Origin: Paenibacillus whitsoniae
GTDB taxonomy: Bacteria; Bacillota; Bacilli; Paenibacillales; NBRC-103111
NCBI RefSeq assembly: GCF_003955665.1
Contig: NZ_RXHU01000086.1
Span: 1-38,962, forward strand
Length of the DNA: 38,962 nucleotides
Direction: 5' to 3'
The notes below the pieces were generated by a model, which worked only from the letters and a program-made list of their open reading frames with translations, did no database searches and had not been told where the DNA came from. Below, piece after piece: positions 16,969 through 25,132 of this stretch (within the stretch, counting starts at the first letter, position 1; the number at the start of each line of letters is the position of its first letter). The position numbers and the translations under genes were made by a program.

Positions 16969-17648
16969 TGCAGGATTATCGCATTCCGATGGTGGAAATC
17001 TTTGAGACGGTCGAGGGCGAAGGAACCCGTGCCGGGTTCCCGACGATCTTCGTCCGTCTCTTTGGGTGCAACCTGCGCTGTACCTGGTGCGACACCAAGT
17101 ACAGCTATCCGCCTGCGGAAGCGGAGAACGTCATGACCATCGCTGAAATTGTCAGCAAGGTGCAGACGTTCCGCTCCCGGCATATTTGCCTCACAGGCGG
17201 TGAGCCACTCCTGTATGGGGAGAAATCGCTCGCCCTCGTCGAGGCGCTCGCAGCGCTGGAGCAGGTCGACGACCTGCACATCGAGACGAACGGTGCGATC
17301 GATCTGGCACCGTTCATCGCCAAAGTAGCCTCCCCGAAGGTGAGGTACATCATGGATTACAAGCTGCCCGACTCGGGCGAGATGGAGCAGATGCAGACAG
17401 GCAACTTTGCCCTGCTGCGGGAGCAAGACGAGCTGAAGTTCGTTATCGGCAGCGATCTTGATTTTCAGACAGCTGTCGACGTGTTGGAGTCGTATCCGAC
17501 GAAGGCGCTGCCGATGTTCAGCCCGGTCTGGGAGACGATGCCGCCCTACAAGCTCGTCGAGAAGATGCTGAGCGCGGGGTTGTCGAAGGTGAAGCTGAAT
17601 ATGCAGCTGCATAAGATCATTTGGGATCCGGCCATGCGCGGTGTATAG
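16968..17648 (+). CDS. queE: 7-carboxy-7-deazaguanine synthase QueE
   Basis: A 226-residue radical-SAM enzyme that rearranges 6-carboxytetrahydropterin to 7-carboxy-7-deazaguanine. The 4Fe-4S-binding CNLRCTWC has Cys34, Cys38 and Cys41 in the usual Cx3Cx2C spacing. The SAM-binding LTGGEPLL follows at about residue 75, and the substrate-binding VEGEG lies at 15-19. An in-frame start 60 bases upstream inside queD was rejected because ATG 16968 overlaps the queD stop and has GGAGGA before it. GC content is clearly higher than in queD and queC. It forms one operon with both. Confidence 0.95.
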   Translation: MQDYRIPMVEIFETVEGEGTRAGFPTIFVRLFGCNLRCTWCDTKYSYPPAEAENVMTIAEIVSKVQTFRSRHICLTGGEPLLYGEKSLALVEALAALEQVDDLHIETNGAIDLAPFIAKVASPKVRYIMDYKLPDSGEMEQMQTGNFALLREQDELKFVIGSDLDFQTAVDVLESYPTKALPMFSPVWETMPPYKLVEKMLSAGLSKVKLNMQLHKIIWDPAMRGV

Positions 17649-17704
17649 CCGCGCGGGCCTAAGGGTCCTCTTTTGAATATAGAAAAAGAAAGCGGTGGCG
17701 AAAA

Positions 17705-18403
17705 ATGAGCGCACAAGTAAGCGTGAAACGCGCGGTTGTCATTCTAAGCGGAGGCCTTGACAGCACGACGTGTATGGGCATTGCCAAAGAAGCGGGATAC
17801 GAATTGTATCCGATTTCGTTTGATTATGGGCAGCGCCATAAAATTGAAATTGAAAATGCCAAGCAAGTGGCGGCACATTACGGCGTGGCCCAGCGGCATA
17901 AAATCATTAAGCTCGACTTCCTGCGCGATTTCGGGGGCAGCGCGCTCACGGATGACAGCATTGACGTGCCGAATGTGACGGAAAGTGAACAGACAGATGA
18001 AATTCCGGTCACGTATGTACCGGGGCGGAACTTATTGTTCTTGTCGATTGCGACGTCCTACGCGGAAGTGACGGGTTCCAGTGCGATTTATATTGGAGTC
18101 AATGCGCTCGATTACAGCGGCTACCCGGACTGCCGTCCGGAGTTCATTCACAAAGTGGAAGAAGTGATTGAGTTGGCGACAAAAGTGGGTGTCGAAGGGA
18201 AAGGCATTAAGATCGAGACGCCGCTCATTGACTGGACGAAGGCGCGTATTATCGAAGAAGGGCTCAAAATCGGTGTGCCGTATGAGCTGACAACGTCCTG
18301 CTATAACGGCAAAGCCGAGGCATGCGGGGTGTGCGACAGCTGCCGTCTGCGGTTGAAAGGGTTTGAGGAAGCAGGCGCCAAGGACCCGATTCCATATTTG
18401 TAG
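17705..18403 (+). CDS. queC: 7-cyano-7-deazaguanine synthase QueC
   Basis: A 232-residue ATP-dependent ligase that turns 7-carboxy-7-deazaguanine plus ammonia into preQ0, the precursor of queuosine. The PP-loop SGGLDSTT is at residues 15-22. The zinc-binding cysteines are in CYNGKAEACGVCDSC near residues 199-214, with the expected Cx8Cx2Cx2C spacing. Length is normal. The gap to queE is 56 bases with its own ribosome site. The preQ0 reductase gene queF is not in the window. No terminator is visible after the stop, so transcription may continue into the response regulator gene 45 bases downstream. Confidence 0.95.
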   Translation: MSAQVSVKRAVVILSGGLDSTTCMGIAKEAGYELYPISFDYGQRHKIEIENAKQVAAHYGVAQRHKIIKLDFLRDFGGSALTDDSIDVPNVTESEQTDEIPVTYVPGRNLLFLSIATSYAEVTGSSAIYIGVNALDYSGYPDCRPEFIHKVEEVIELATKVGVEGKGIKIETPLIDWTKARIIEEGLKIGVPYELTTSCYNGKAEACGVCDSCRLRLKGFEEAGAKDPIPYL

Positions 18404-18448
18404 AGGAAGTACACGCACTTAAGGTTGTAAAGGGGAGACGGAACAGCT

Positions 18449-19126
18449 GTGACGAAAATTTTGGTCGTGGACGATGACGCGGATATTCGGGAGTTGATCC
18501 GGATTTATTTGGATCGTGAGGGCCTCAGCGTGTTGCAAGCGAGCGATGGCAAGGAAGCGCTGCATATGATGGAAACGACGCCTGCGGAACTGGTTGTGCT
18601 GGATGTGATGATGCCGATTATGGACGGCTGGGAGCTGTGCCGGGAGCTGAGAAAGCTCTACGCTGACCTCCCGCTGCTTATGGTGACCGCGAAGAGCGAG
18701 TCCGTCCATAAGGTCAAGGGTTTTCAGCTCGGAACGGACGATTATTTGGTCAAGCCGTTTGATCCCGTTGAACTGGTCATGCGAGTCAAAGCGCTGCTGA
18801 AGCGATACCGCATCAACACATCGCAAACGATTGCGCTCGGGGGTATCTTGATTGATCGGTCGACCCTCAATGTGAAAGTGCACGATGTGCGGACAAGCTT
18901 GCCGCTCAAGGAATTTGAGCTGCTGTACAAGCTGGCGGGCCATCCCGGGCAAATTTTCACGCGAACGCAGCTCATAGAGCAGATTTGGGGGATGGATTAT
19001 GAAGGCGACGAACGGACGGTCGATGTTCATATTAAAAGATTGCGCGAACGCTTCGAGCCGCTGACTGCGGATTTCGAAATCAAGACGATTCGCGGACTTG
19101 GGTACCGATTAGAGGTTAAAGCATGA
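18449..19126 (+). CDS. OmpR/PhoB-family response regulator
   Basis: A 225-residue DNA-binding regulator. The receiver domain (1-118) has the acidic pair at Asp8-Asp10, phosphoacceptor Asp52 in VLDVMMPIMDG, the conserved Thr80 and Lys102 in VKPFDP. A winged-helix Trans_reg_C domain (about 130-222) contains KEFELLY near residue 150 and ERTVDVHIKRLRER near 190-205. The start is GTG after GGGGAG at 18432-18437. It overlaps the kinase gene by four bases (ATGA), so the two form a cognate pair. The likely target is the RND operon downstream, whose upstream region holds an 11-bp-spaced direct repeat of the kind OmpR-type dimers bind. The signal sensed is unknown. Confidence 0.93.
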   Translation: MTKILVVDDDADIRELIRIYLDREGLSVLQASDGKEALHMMETTPAELVVLDVMMPIMDGWELCRELRKLYADLPLLMVTAKSESVHKVKGFQLGTDDYLVKPFDPVELVMRVKALLKRYRINTSQTIALGGILIDRSTLNVKVHDVRTSLPLKEFELLYKLAGHPGQIFTRTQLIEQIWGMDYEGDERTVDVHIKRLRERFEPLTADFEIKTIRGLGYRLEVKA

Positions 19127-20520
19127 TCAAATCCCTTTATTTTCGCGTCGTCCTGACGTTTCTCGCCATCGTGCTCACGTCGATCGTCGTGGCGTTTCCA
19201 CTCGCAACCTACTTCTTTACGAACGTCATTTCTTCGGAATTTCAGCAGGAAATGTTGAATATGGGGAAACAGATTGTAGCGATCAGCGAAGATGTTCAGC
19301 CCAAAAACATGAGTTCATTCATTGCCAGTTCCAACCGGCTGAACGAGAATTATTTGTTTACGTTGTTTGATAGCGAGGGCAATCCCTTCAGTCCGATTCC
19401 GAAGGATAATAAAGGGAAACCGCGCATACAGGCTTCCGAGATTGCCGGGGTCCTGCAAGGCAACACGTACAAAAGCCTCGATTACGGCTCCATCCACGTC
19501 GGTGCCATCAACAGTCTGAAGGTTGGCGTTCCGATCCAGTCGAACGGGCAGCGCTTTGCGCTTTTTATCCAGATGAACTTTACGCAATCCATGAAGAATC
19601 AGGTACAGTTCATCATCACCATCGTGCTCATCATCGTCCTGACCATTGGCTCGGTGCTCATTCTGATCGCTTCGCGCTATTTGGTGAATCCCCTCAAGAA
19701 GCTGACCGTGGCGACGGAGAAGCTCGCGCGCGGCAATTTTAACGTTAGCGTGAAAGTTAACAATAAGGATGAGCTGGGCAAGTTGGCAGAGAGCTTCAAT
19801 CATATGGCGAACGAGTTGAAGCAGCTCGAACAAATGCGGCAGGATTTTGTGTCCAATGTGTCGCACGAGATTCAGTCTCCGCTGACCTCGATTCGCGGCT
19901 TTTCCAAGGCGCTCAGGGAATCGTCGGAGATTGACGAGCTAAGCCGTCAACAGTATTTAGAGATTATCGAGAGGGAAAGCGAGCGGCTGTCGCGGCTAAG
20001 CGAAAATTTGCTTAAATTGGCCTCCTTGGAATCGGAGCACCATCCGTTTCATCCGACTGTATATGACCTGGATGAGCAGCTTCGGCGCATTGTCGTTTTT
20101 TTCGAGCCGCAATGGTCGGCAAAAGATCTGGACATCGATCTGGCGCTGCCGCGGGTCAAAATTTCCGGCGATGCTGACCAGCTCAATCAAGTATGGACGA
20201 ACGTGATCGGCAATGCCATTAAGTTTACGCCGTCCGGCGGACATATTCACGTCAAGCTGGTGCCGCTGCGGGACCGGGTTCAGGTATGGATTCACGATAA
20301 TGGCATCGGGATTCCGGAAGAGGATCAAATCCGTATTTTTGATCGCTTCTATAAAGTGGATCAAGCCCGGCAAAGGGACAGCGGGAGCGGCTTGGGACTG
20401 GCGATTGTACGGAAAATCATCGATATGCATCAAGGGACGATCGAGGTGCAGAGCGAGGCTGGAAAAGGCACGGTATTTCTCATCGTGCTGCCGGTCACGA
20501 ATTTTATGGCAAAAAAATAA
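19123..20520 (+). CDS. Membrane sensor histidine kinase
   Basis: A 465-residue kinase that should phosphorylate the regulator encoded just before it. Transmembrane segments lie at about 7-29 and 162-184 and enclose an extracellular sensor of about 130 residues. HAMP spans about 186-238. The dimerisation domain carries SHEIQSPL with phosphoacceptor His248; the Gln after the SHEI core, where many kinases have Lys or Arg, is a modest variant. The ATP-binding domain (350-462) shows the N box NVIGNAIKF near 360, DNGIGI near 392 and GSGLGLAIV near 421. It ends at a strong terminator (20531-20561). Close position to an efflux operon suggests it senses a toxic compound or envelope stress, but that is inference. 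Confidence 0.93.
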   Translation: MIKSLYFRVVLTFLAIVLTSIVVAFPLATYFFTNVISSEFQQEMLNMGKQIVAISEDVQPKNMSSFIASSNRLNENYLFTLFDSEGNPFSPIPKDNKGKPRIQASEIAGVLQGNTYKSLDYGSIHVGAINSLKVGVPIQSNGQRFALFIQMNFTQSMKNQVQFIITIVLIIVLTIGSVLILIASRYLVNPLKKLTVATEKLARGNFNVSVKVNNKDELGKLAESFNHMANELKQLEQMRQDFVSNVSHEIQSPLTSIRGFSKALRESSEIDELSRQQYLEIIERESERLSRLSENLLKLASLESEHHPFHPTVYDLDEQLRRIVVFFEPQWSAKDLDIDLALPRVKISGDADQLNQVWTNVIGNAIKFTPSGGHIHVKLVPLRDRVQVWIHDNGIGIPEEDQIRIFDRFYKVDQARQRDSGSGLGLAIVRKIIDMHQGTIEVQSEAGKGTVFLIVLPVTNFMAKK

Positions 20521-20530
20521 CAAATGAGCG

Positions 20531-20561
20531 CTTGGCGAACAATTGTTTGCCAAGTTTTTTT
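20531..20561 (+). terminator. Rho-independent terminator after the histidine kinase gene
   Basis: CTTGGCGAAC (20531-20540) pairs with GTTTGCCAAG (20545-20554) with one G-T wobble around an AATT loop, followed by seven T. It separates the two-component genes from the RND operon, which therefore needs its own promoter. Confidence 0.88.
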
Positions 20562-20567
20562 GTTTTG

Positions 20568-20587
20568 TTCATATTGGGTTCATATTG
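20568..20587 (+). promoter_or_regulatory. Tandem direct repeat at 11-bp spacing before the RND gene: candidate OmpR-type site
   Basis: TTCATATTG occurs at 20568-20576 and again, unchanged, at 20579-20587, a period of exactly 11 bases. Response regulators of the OmpR/PhoB family bind head-to-tail direct repeats at 10-11 bp. The repeat lies right after the kinase terminator and 48 bases before the RND start codon. TTGAAC (20585-20590), overlapping the second copy, could be a poor -35, consistent with activation. Confidence 0.55.
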
Positions 20588-20634
20588 AACGTGTATCTTA
20601 ACCTTACAAACATTTTATTGAGGGGAGTACAGGA

Positions 20635-23600
20635 ATGAATCGACTTACTCAGTTTTCCATGAAGAACGTAGCGGCACTGTTCATCATGATGATCATGCTG
20701 TTCATGGGCGGCTTGTATTCGGCGACTCAACTCAAGGAAGAGAGCATGCCCAACGTCTCTTTTCCAGTAGTTGCAGTTACAACGACCTACATAGGTTCGC
20801 CTAAAGACGTCATGGACGAAATTACGGTTCCGATTGAAAAGAAATTGTCCAACATCGAAGATTTGGATAAAATGCAATCGGTCTCCAGTGACAACTATTC
20901 GATGGTCATCGTTTTCTTCAAGCAAAACGTTGACGTCGACAAAAAGAAGCAGGCGGTCCAAGATCTGCTGCAAGAGGTGTCTCTGCCGACTTCCGCGAGT
21001 TCACCTAAGGCCTCGACGTTTGGCGCGGCATCGTTCCCGTCGAACTATCTCGTCGCATCGGCCAAAGATGGCGTGAGCCAAACCGAACTGGACAAATCGT
21101 TCAAAGATACGATTAAACCCGGTCTGGAAAGCATTAAAGGCATCGACCATATGGACATCATCGGCGCCCGGGATACATCGCTTGACATCGAACTTGATGC
21201 GACTGCGATGAGTCAATTCGGTCTGTCGCCGGGGATGGTCAGCAATGCGATTAACTCGGCTGTCACCAAATCGCCGATCGGCAGCGTACAAATCGACGGC
21301 AACGACCGCATGGCTCGGGTCACCGGCGATATCAACTCGCTGTATGAATTGCAGAACCTGGAGATTACTACGCCAAAAGGCGATATTGTGACGCTTAATC
21401 AAGTTGCGAAGATCAAATCCATTACAGAGAATACGTATAATGGACGTTTGGATGCTAAGCCAGCTATCGGGTTGATTCTATACAAAGCCGGCAGCGCGAA
21501 CGCGGTTGACTTCTCGGATGGCATCCACAAGAAAATCGAAGATTGGAAAACAACGCTTCCGAACATTTCCTTTGTGAGCACGTACGATAGTGCGGATCAA
21601 ATTAAAGAATCCATCGCTGGACTTGTACGCGAAGGCGTGGTCGGGGCGGTGTTGGCTTCCCTGATGATTCTCGTTTTCCTCCGCAATGTCCGGATGACCT
21701 TGATCGTACTCGTCTCGATTCCGCTCTCCATTCTGATTACGCTGCTTCTCATGTCGCAGCTCGATCTGACGCTGAACACGATGACGCTGGGCGGTATCTT
21801 TATCGCTGTAGGCCGGGTCGTGGATGACTCGATTGTCGTCATTGAAAATATTTATGCATCCCTGGAAAAAGCGCAGGAGCGCAAAGAATCCGTCATTCTG
21901 CTGGCTACCAAGCAGGTATCCATGGCAATCACATCGTCAACGCTGGCAACGGTTGGGGTATTTGCTCCGCTGGCGCTCGTTACGGGCGTTGTTGGCGGCT
22001 TCTTCCGACCATTTGCCTTAACAATTGCTTGCGCACTCTTATCTTCCTTAATCGTTGCGTTAACTGTCATTCCGATGCTGTCCAAACTGCTCGTCATGAA
22101 CAGCAAGCCAGGCAAGGCCCATGATGAGAATGCACCAACGAAGATGACGTTATTCTACGAGCGGGTTCTGACTTGGAGCTTGAAAAATCGCATCAAAACG
22201 CTCTTGATGTCCCTGCTTATCCTGGTCGTAACCATCGGAGGATGCATCCCGTTCTTGTCCTTTTCATTCTTGCCGGAATCGGCTCCGTCACACACGATGT
22301 ATTTCAAGCTCAAACTGCCGAATACGACGCCTTTTGATGCGACAGATGCCAAAACGAAGGAAATCGAAGGCACCTTGCTTGATTTGAAAGATTCCAACGG
22401 TGAGCCTGTCTTTAAATTTGTTGAAACGTTGGTGGGCTACTCCGGCAGTACGATTGAAACGGGCAAAGACGGGCGTACACCGAACGCTGCGCAAATTTTC
22501 GTTGAAGTGAACGATAAACTTGATCCGACGAAAGTCAAGGAGCAAGTTAAAACGTATATGCTGTCTGAACTGCCAGCTGGCTCCGAGGTTGTGCCGGCTT
22601 CCATGGAAGGCGATATGGGCGGCGTGTCCTCGACGGATTTTGCTTATATGCTGAGAGGCGACGATCAATTGCAGCTTGAGAAAGCTGCGGCGATGGTCAA
22701 GGAAAAGCTGAAAACTTATCCGGAACTGTCGAATATTGAAGACAACTTAAGTGATGCCAATAAAGAAATTGAAATTACCGTCGATCAAAGCAAAGCGCGG
22801 GCTTACGGCTTGAGTGCTGCTACGGTTCGGGATACGGCTCGCCTGTGGATTCAGAAACAGAAACTGGGCGATCTGAAGTTCGATAACATTACGTATACGA
22901 CGACAGTGTCGTTGGATAAATCGGAGAGAAATTCGCTTGAAAAGCTGGGTGACATCCCGCTTGCCGGACCGAACGGATCCACGGTCTATTTGAAAGAAGT
23001 TGCGAAGTTGAACGAGGTTATGGGCGCTGTATCACTCAATCGCGTTGACCAGTTCCAACTATTGCAAGTCACGGCCAAAATCAATGATAAAAATAAGACA
23101 GCAGTAAGCAACAAGTTGACCAAAGAATTAAGCCAACTGGAACTGCCGGAAGGTGTTACGACGAAGGTCGAGGGTGTCTCGGACGATGTTAACGAAAGCT
23201 TCTCACAACTGTTAGTTGCAATGGCGGCCGCGGTATTCGTCGTGTACTTGATTATGGTGCTTGCCTTTGGCAACGCCGGCGCGCCATTCGCGATTCTGTT
23301 CTCCTTGCCGCTTGCGGCCATCGGCGGTTTGCTCGGCCTTGTCATCACCAGAGAGCCGCTTACGGTCACCTCGATGATTGGCTTCCTCATGCTGATCGGT
23401 ATCGTCGTGACGAATGCGATCGTGTTGATCGACCGTGCGCAGCAGCTGCGCGAAGACGGCTATACGGTTCGCCATGCTTTGATTGAGGCGGGTAAAGTTC
23501 GTCTTCGTCCGATTATTATGACGGCTGGCGCAACGATCATGGCATTGCTTCCGTTGGCACTTGGAATTTCAGCTGAAGGCGGCTTGATCGGTAAAGGCCT

Positions 23601-23763
23601 TGGCGTCGTCGTCATCGGCGGTCTGATCACATCCACGGTTCTTACGCTTGTCGTCGTGCCGATTGTGTACGAATTGATCGACAGCATTAAGAATCGGATG
23701 GGGCGCATGTTCAAACGGAATAAAAAAGCCGATAAAATGACTACAAGCTCGGTAGAGGTATAA
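20635..23763 (+). CDS. RND-family efflux transporter (SwrC/AcrB type)
   Basis: A 1042-residue integral membrane pump of the HAE subfamily, with the usual duplicated layout: one transmembrane helix, a large extracytoplasmic loop, five helices, and the same again. The relay motif VDDSIVVIENIY places Asp397 and Asp398 in the fourth helix, as in AcrB; the late motif reads VVTNAIVLIDRA, with Thr where AcrB has its lysine, a variant also seen in Gram-positive SwrC. Pumps of this type use the proton gradient to expel surfactants, lipids, antibiotics or lipopeptides. The ribosome site GGGGAG precedes ATG 20635. The gene leads a tight operon with an adaptor and an unknown exported protein, downstream of a two-component system that may control it. 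Confidence 0.93.
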   Translation: MNRLTQFSMKNVAALFIMMIMLFMGGLYSATQLKEESMPNVSFPVVAVTTTYIGSPKDVMDEITVPIEKKLSNIEDLDKMQSVSSDNYSMVIVFFKQNVDVDKKKQAVQDLLQEVSLPTSASSPKASTFGAASFPSNYLVASAKDGVSQTELDKSFKDTIKPGLESIKGIDHMDIIGARDTSLDIELDATAMSQFGLSPGMVSNAINSAVTKSPIGSVQIDGNDRMARVTGDINSLYELQNLEITTPKGDIVTLNQVAKIKSITENTYNGRLDAKPAIGLILYKAGSANAVDFSDGIHKKIEDWKTTLPNISFVSTYDSADQIKESIAGLVREGVVGAVLASLMILVFLRNVRMTLIVLVSIPLSILITLLLMSQLDLTLNTMTLGGIFIAVGRVVDDSIVVIENIYASLEKAQERKESVILLATKQVSMAITSSTLATVGVFAPLALVTGVVGGFFRPFALTIACALLSSLIVALTVIPMLSKLLVMNSKPGKAHDENAPTKMTLFYERVLTWSLKNRIKTLLMSLLILVVTIGGCIPFLSFSFLPESAPSHTMYFKLKLPNTTPFDATDAKTKEIEGTLLDLKDSNGEPVFKFVETLVGYSGSTIETGKDGRTPNAAQIFVEVNDKLDPTKVKEQVKTYMLSELPAGSEVVPASMEGDMGGVSSTDFAYMLRGDDQLQLEKAAAMVKEKLKTYPELSNIEDNLSDANKEIEITVDQSKARAYGLSAATVRDTARLWIQKQKLGDLKFDNITYTTTVSLDKSERNSLEKLGDIPLAGPNGSTVYLKEVAKLNEVMGAVSLNRVDQFQLLQVTAKINDKNKTAVSNKLTKELSQLELPEGVTTKVEGVSDDVNESFSQLLVAMAAAVFVVYLIMVLAFGNAGAPFAILFSLPLAAIGGLLGLVITREPLTVTSMIGFLMLIGIVVTNAIVLIDRAQQLREDGYTVRHALIEAGKVRLRPIIMTAGATIMALLPLALGISAEGGLIGKGLGVVVIGGLITSTVLTLVVVPIVYELIDSIKNRMGRMFKRNKKADKMTTSSVEV

Positions 23764-23775
23764 GGAGGCACATAG

Positions 23776-25074
23776 ATGATTAGCAAAAGTTTGCGAAACA
23801 ATCGATTCAGATATCGCGGAATGGGCGTCATGGCGGTTGTTACCGCTGTCGCCCTCATGGCTTCGGCTTGCTCCGCACCAGGCGCCAGTAAGCAGGCAAC
23901 TGTTCAACTAACGCCAAAGCCTGTTAAAGTTGAAGCTGTCAAAAAAGTGACGATTTCTTCGCCGGTAGAACAAATTGCCGATGTAACGGCAGGCGTGACG
24001 TTGGATGTCATTGCAAAAGCGAACGGCGAAGTGACATCCGTGAATAAGCAAAAAGGCGACTATGTCGAAAAAGGCGATGTGTTGTTCGTTATCGACAATC
24101 GAGACGCGGTCTCAGCGCAGCGCAAGAGCGAGCTTGCGGTGAAAAGCGCGCAGCAATCGCTGCAGCAAGCGAGAGACAGCAAGGTAAACAATCGTAAGGA
24201 TTTAGCGGACGGTGTGGAGCGCGCACAAACGGCGCTGCAAAATGCGCAGCAGGATTACAATAAAATCCGCAACGATTTCGATGCGGGCACTGTGACACAG
24301 CGCCAAGTGGACCAAGTGAAGCAGGCGCTGGACAACGCACAGATGTCTTACGACTCGGCAAAGGCGAAGCTCTCCGCATTCGATAATTCGGATTCCATCG
24401 CCGCGGCAGAAACGCAAGCCGAGTCCGCAAGATTAAATTTGGATGATGCCACACGCGCCCTCGACAACTTCGAAGTAAAGGCGCCGGGCAGCGGCGTTTT
24501 GACGGATTTTAACGTAGTGGTAGGCCAAACGGTATCGGCCGCAGCAGGCAGAATCGCGCAAGTTCAGGAAATCGATCCGATCAAAATTAAAACGGAATTG
24601 TCCGAAAATAATTATCTGCTGGTTAAAGGCAAGCAGGAGCTCGTGTACTACAACCCGAACACACCGGATAAGAAGGGTACGGCGAAAGTCAGCTATTTGG
24701 CCCCAATTATGAGTGCGGCTACGAAAACCTATACACTGGAGCTTGCGGTGCCGAATACGGATCACCAATTGCAGCCAGGTACTCGCTACATGGTGCAGCT
24801 CACGACGGAATCGGAAGAGAAAGTGCCGGTTGTTCCGACACTGAGCATTATTCGTGAAGCGTCCGATACGTTCGTCTTCATTCAGCAAGGCGATCAATAT
24901 ATGAAGCGTAAAGTGAAGCTGGGCCGCATCAATGGCGAGAATCAAGAAGTGTTGGAAGGTGTGAAAGAAGGCGATCAACTCGTCATCTCCGGCCAAAATA
25001 CATTGAAAGACGGACAGAAAGTCGGCAGCACGGAAGCTTCCGCTCAGCCGTCCGCAACACCGGCAGCGAAATAA
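23776..25074 (+). CDS. RND/HlyD-type adaptor, predicted lipoprotein
   Basis: A 432-residue membrane-fusion protein that should pair with the RND pump. The N-terminus (TAVALMASAC) ends in a lipobox-like site with Cys32 as the lipidated residue. Then come a barrel-sandwich hybrid half-motif (VNKQKGDYVEKGDVLF near 95), a coiled-coil hairpin at about 115-220 rich in Ala, Gln and Lys, the second half of the lipoyl-like domain (KAPGSGVLTDFNVVVGQTV near 237-255), a beta-barrel and a membrane-proximal domain. The gap to the pump gene is 12 bases with AAGGAGG. Gram-positive cells have no outer membrane, so the adaptor presumably reaches through the wall or supports the pump at the membrane. Confidence 0.92.
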   Translation: MISKSLRNNRFRYRGMGVMAVVTAVALMASACSAPGASKQATVQLTPKPVKVEAVKKVTISSPVEQIADVTAGVTLDVIAKANGEVTSVNKQKGDYVEKGDVLFVIDNRDAVSAQRKSELAVKSAQQSLQQARDSKVNNRKDLADGVERAQTALQNAQQDYNKIRNDFDAGTVTQRQVDQVKQALDNAQMSYDSAKAKLSAFDNSDSIAAAETQAESARLNLDDATRALDNFEVKAPGSGVLTDFNVVVGQTVSAAAGRIAQVQEIDPIKIKTELSENNYLLVKGKQELVYYNPNTPDKKGTAKVSYLAPIMSAATKTYTLELAVPNTDHQLQPGTRYMVQLTTESEEKVPVVPTLSIIREASDTFVFIQQGDQYMKRKVKLGRINGENQEVLEGVKEGDQLVISGQNTLKDGQKVGSTEASAQPSATPAAK

Positions 25075-25132
25075 CAGTTTTCAATTTATAGTGAGTGTTT
25101 GAACTACCTCTTACATGAAGGAGAATAACCAC

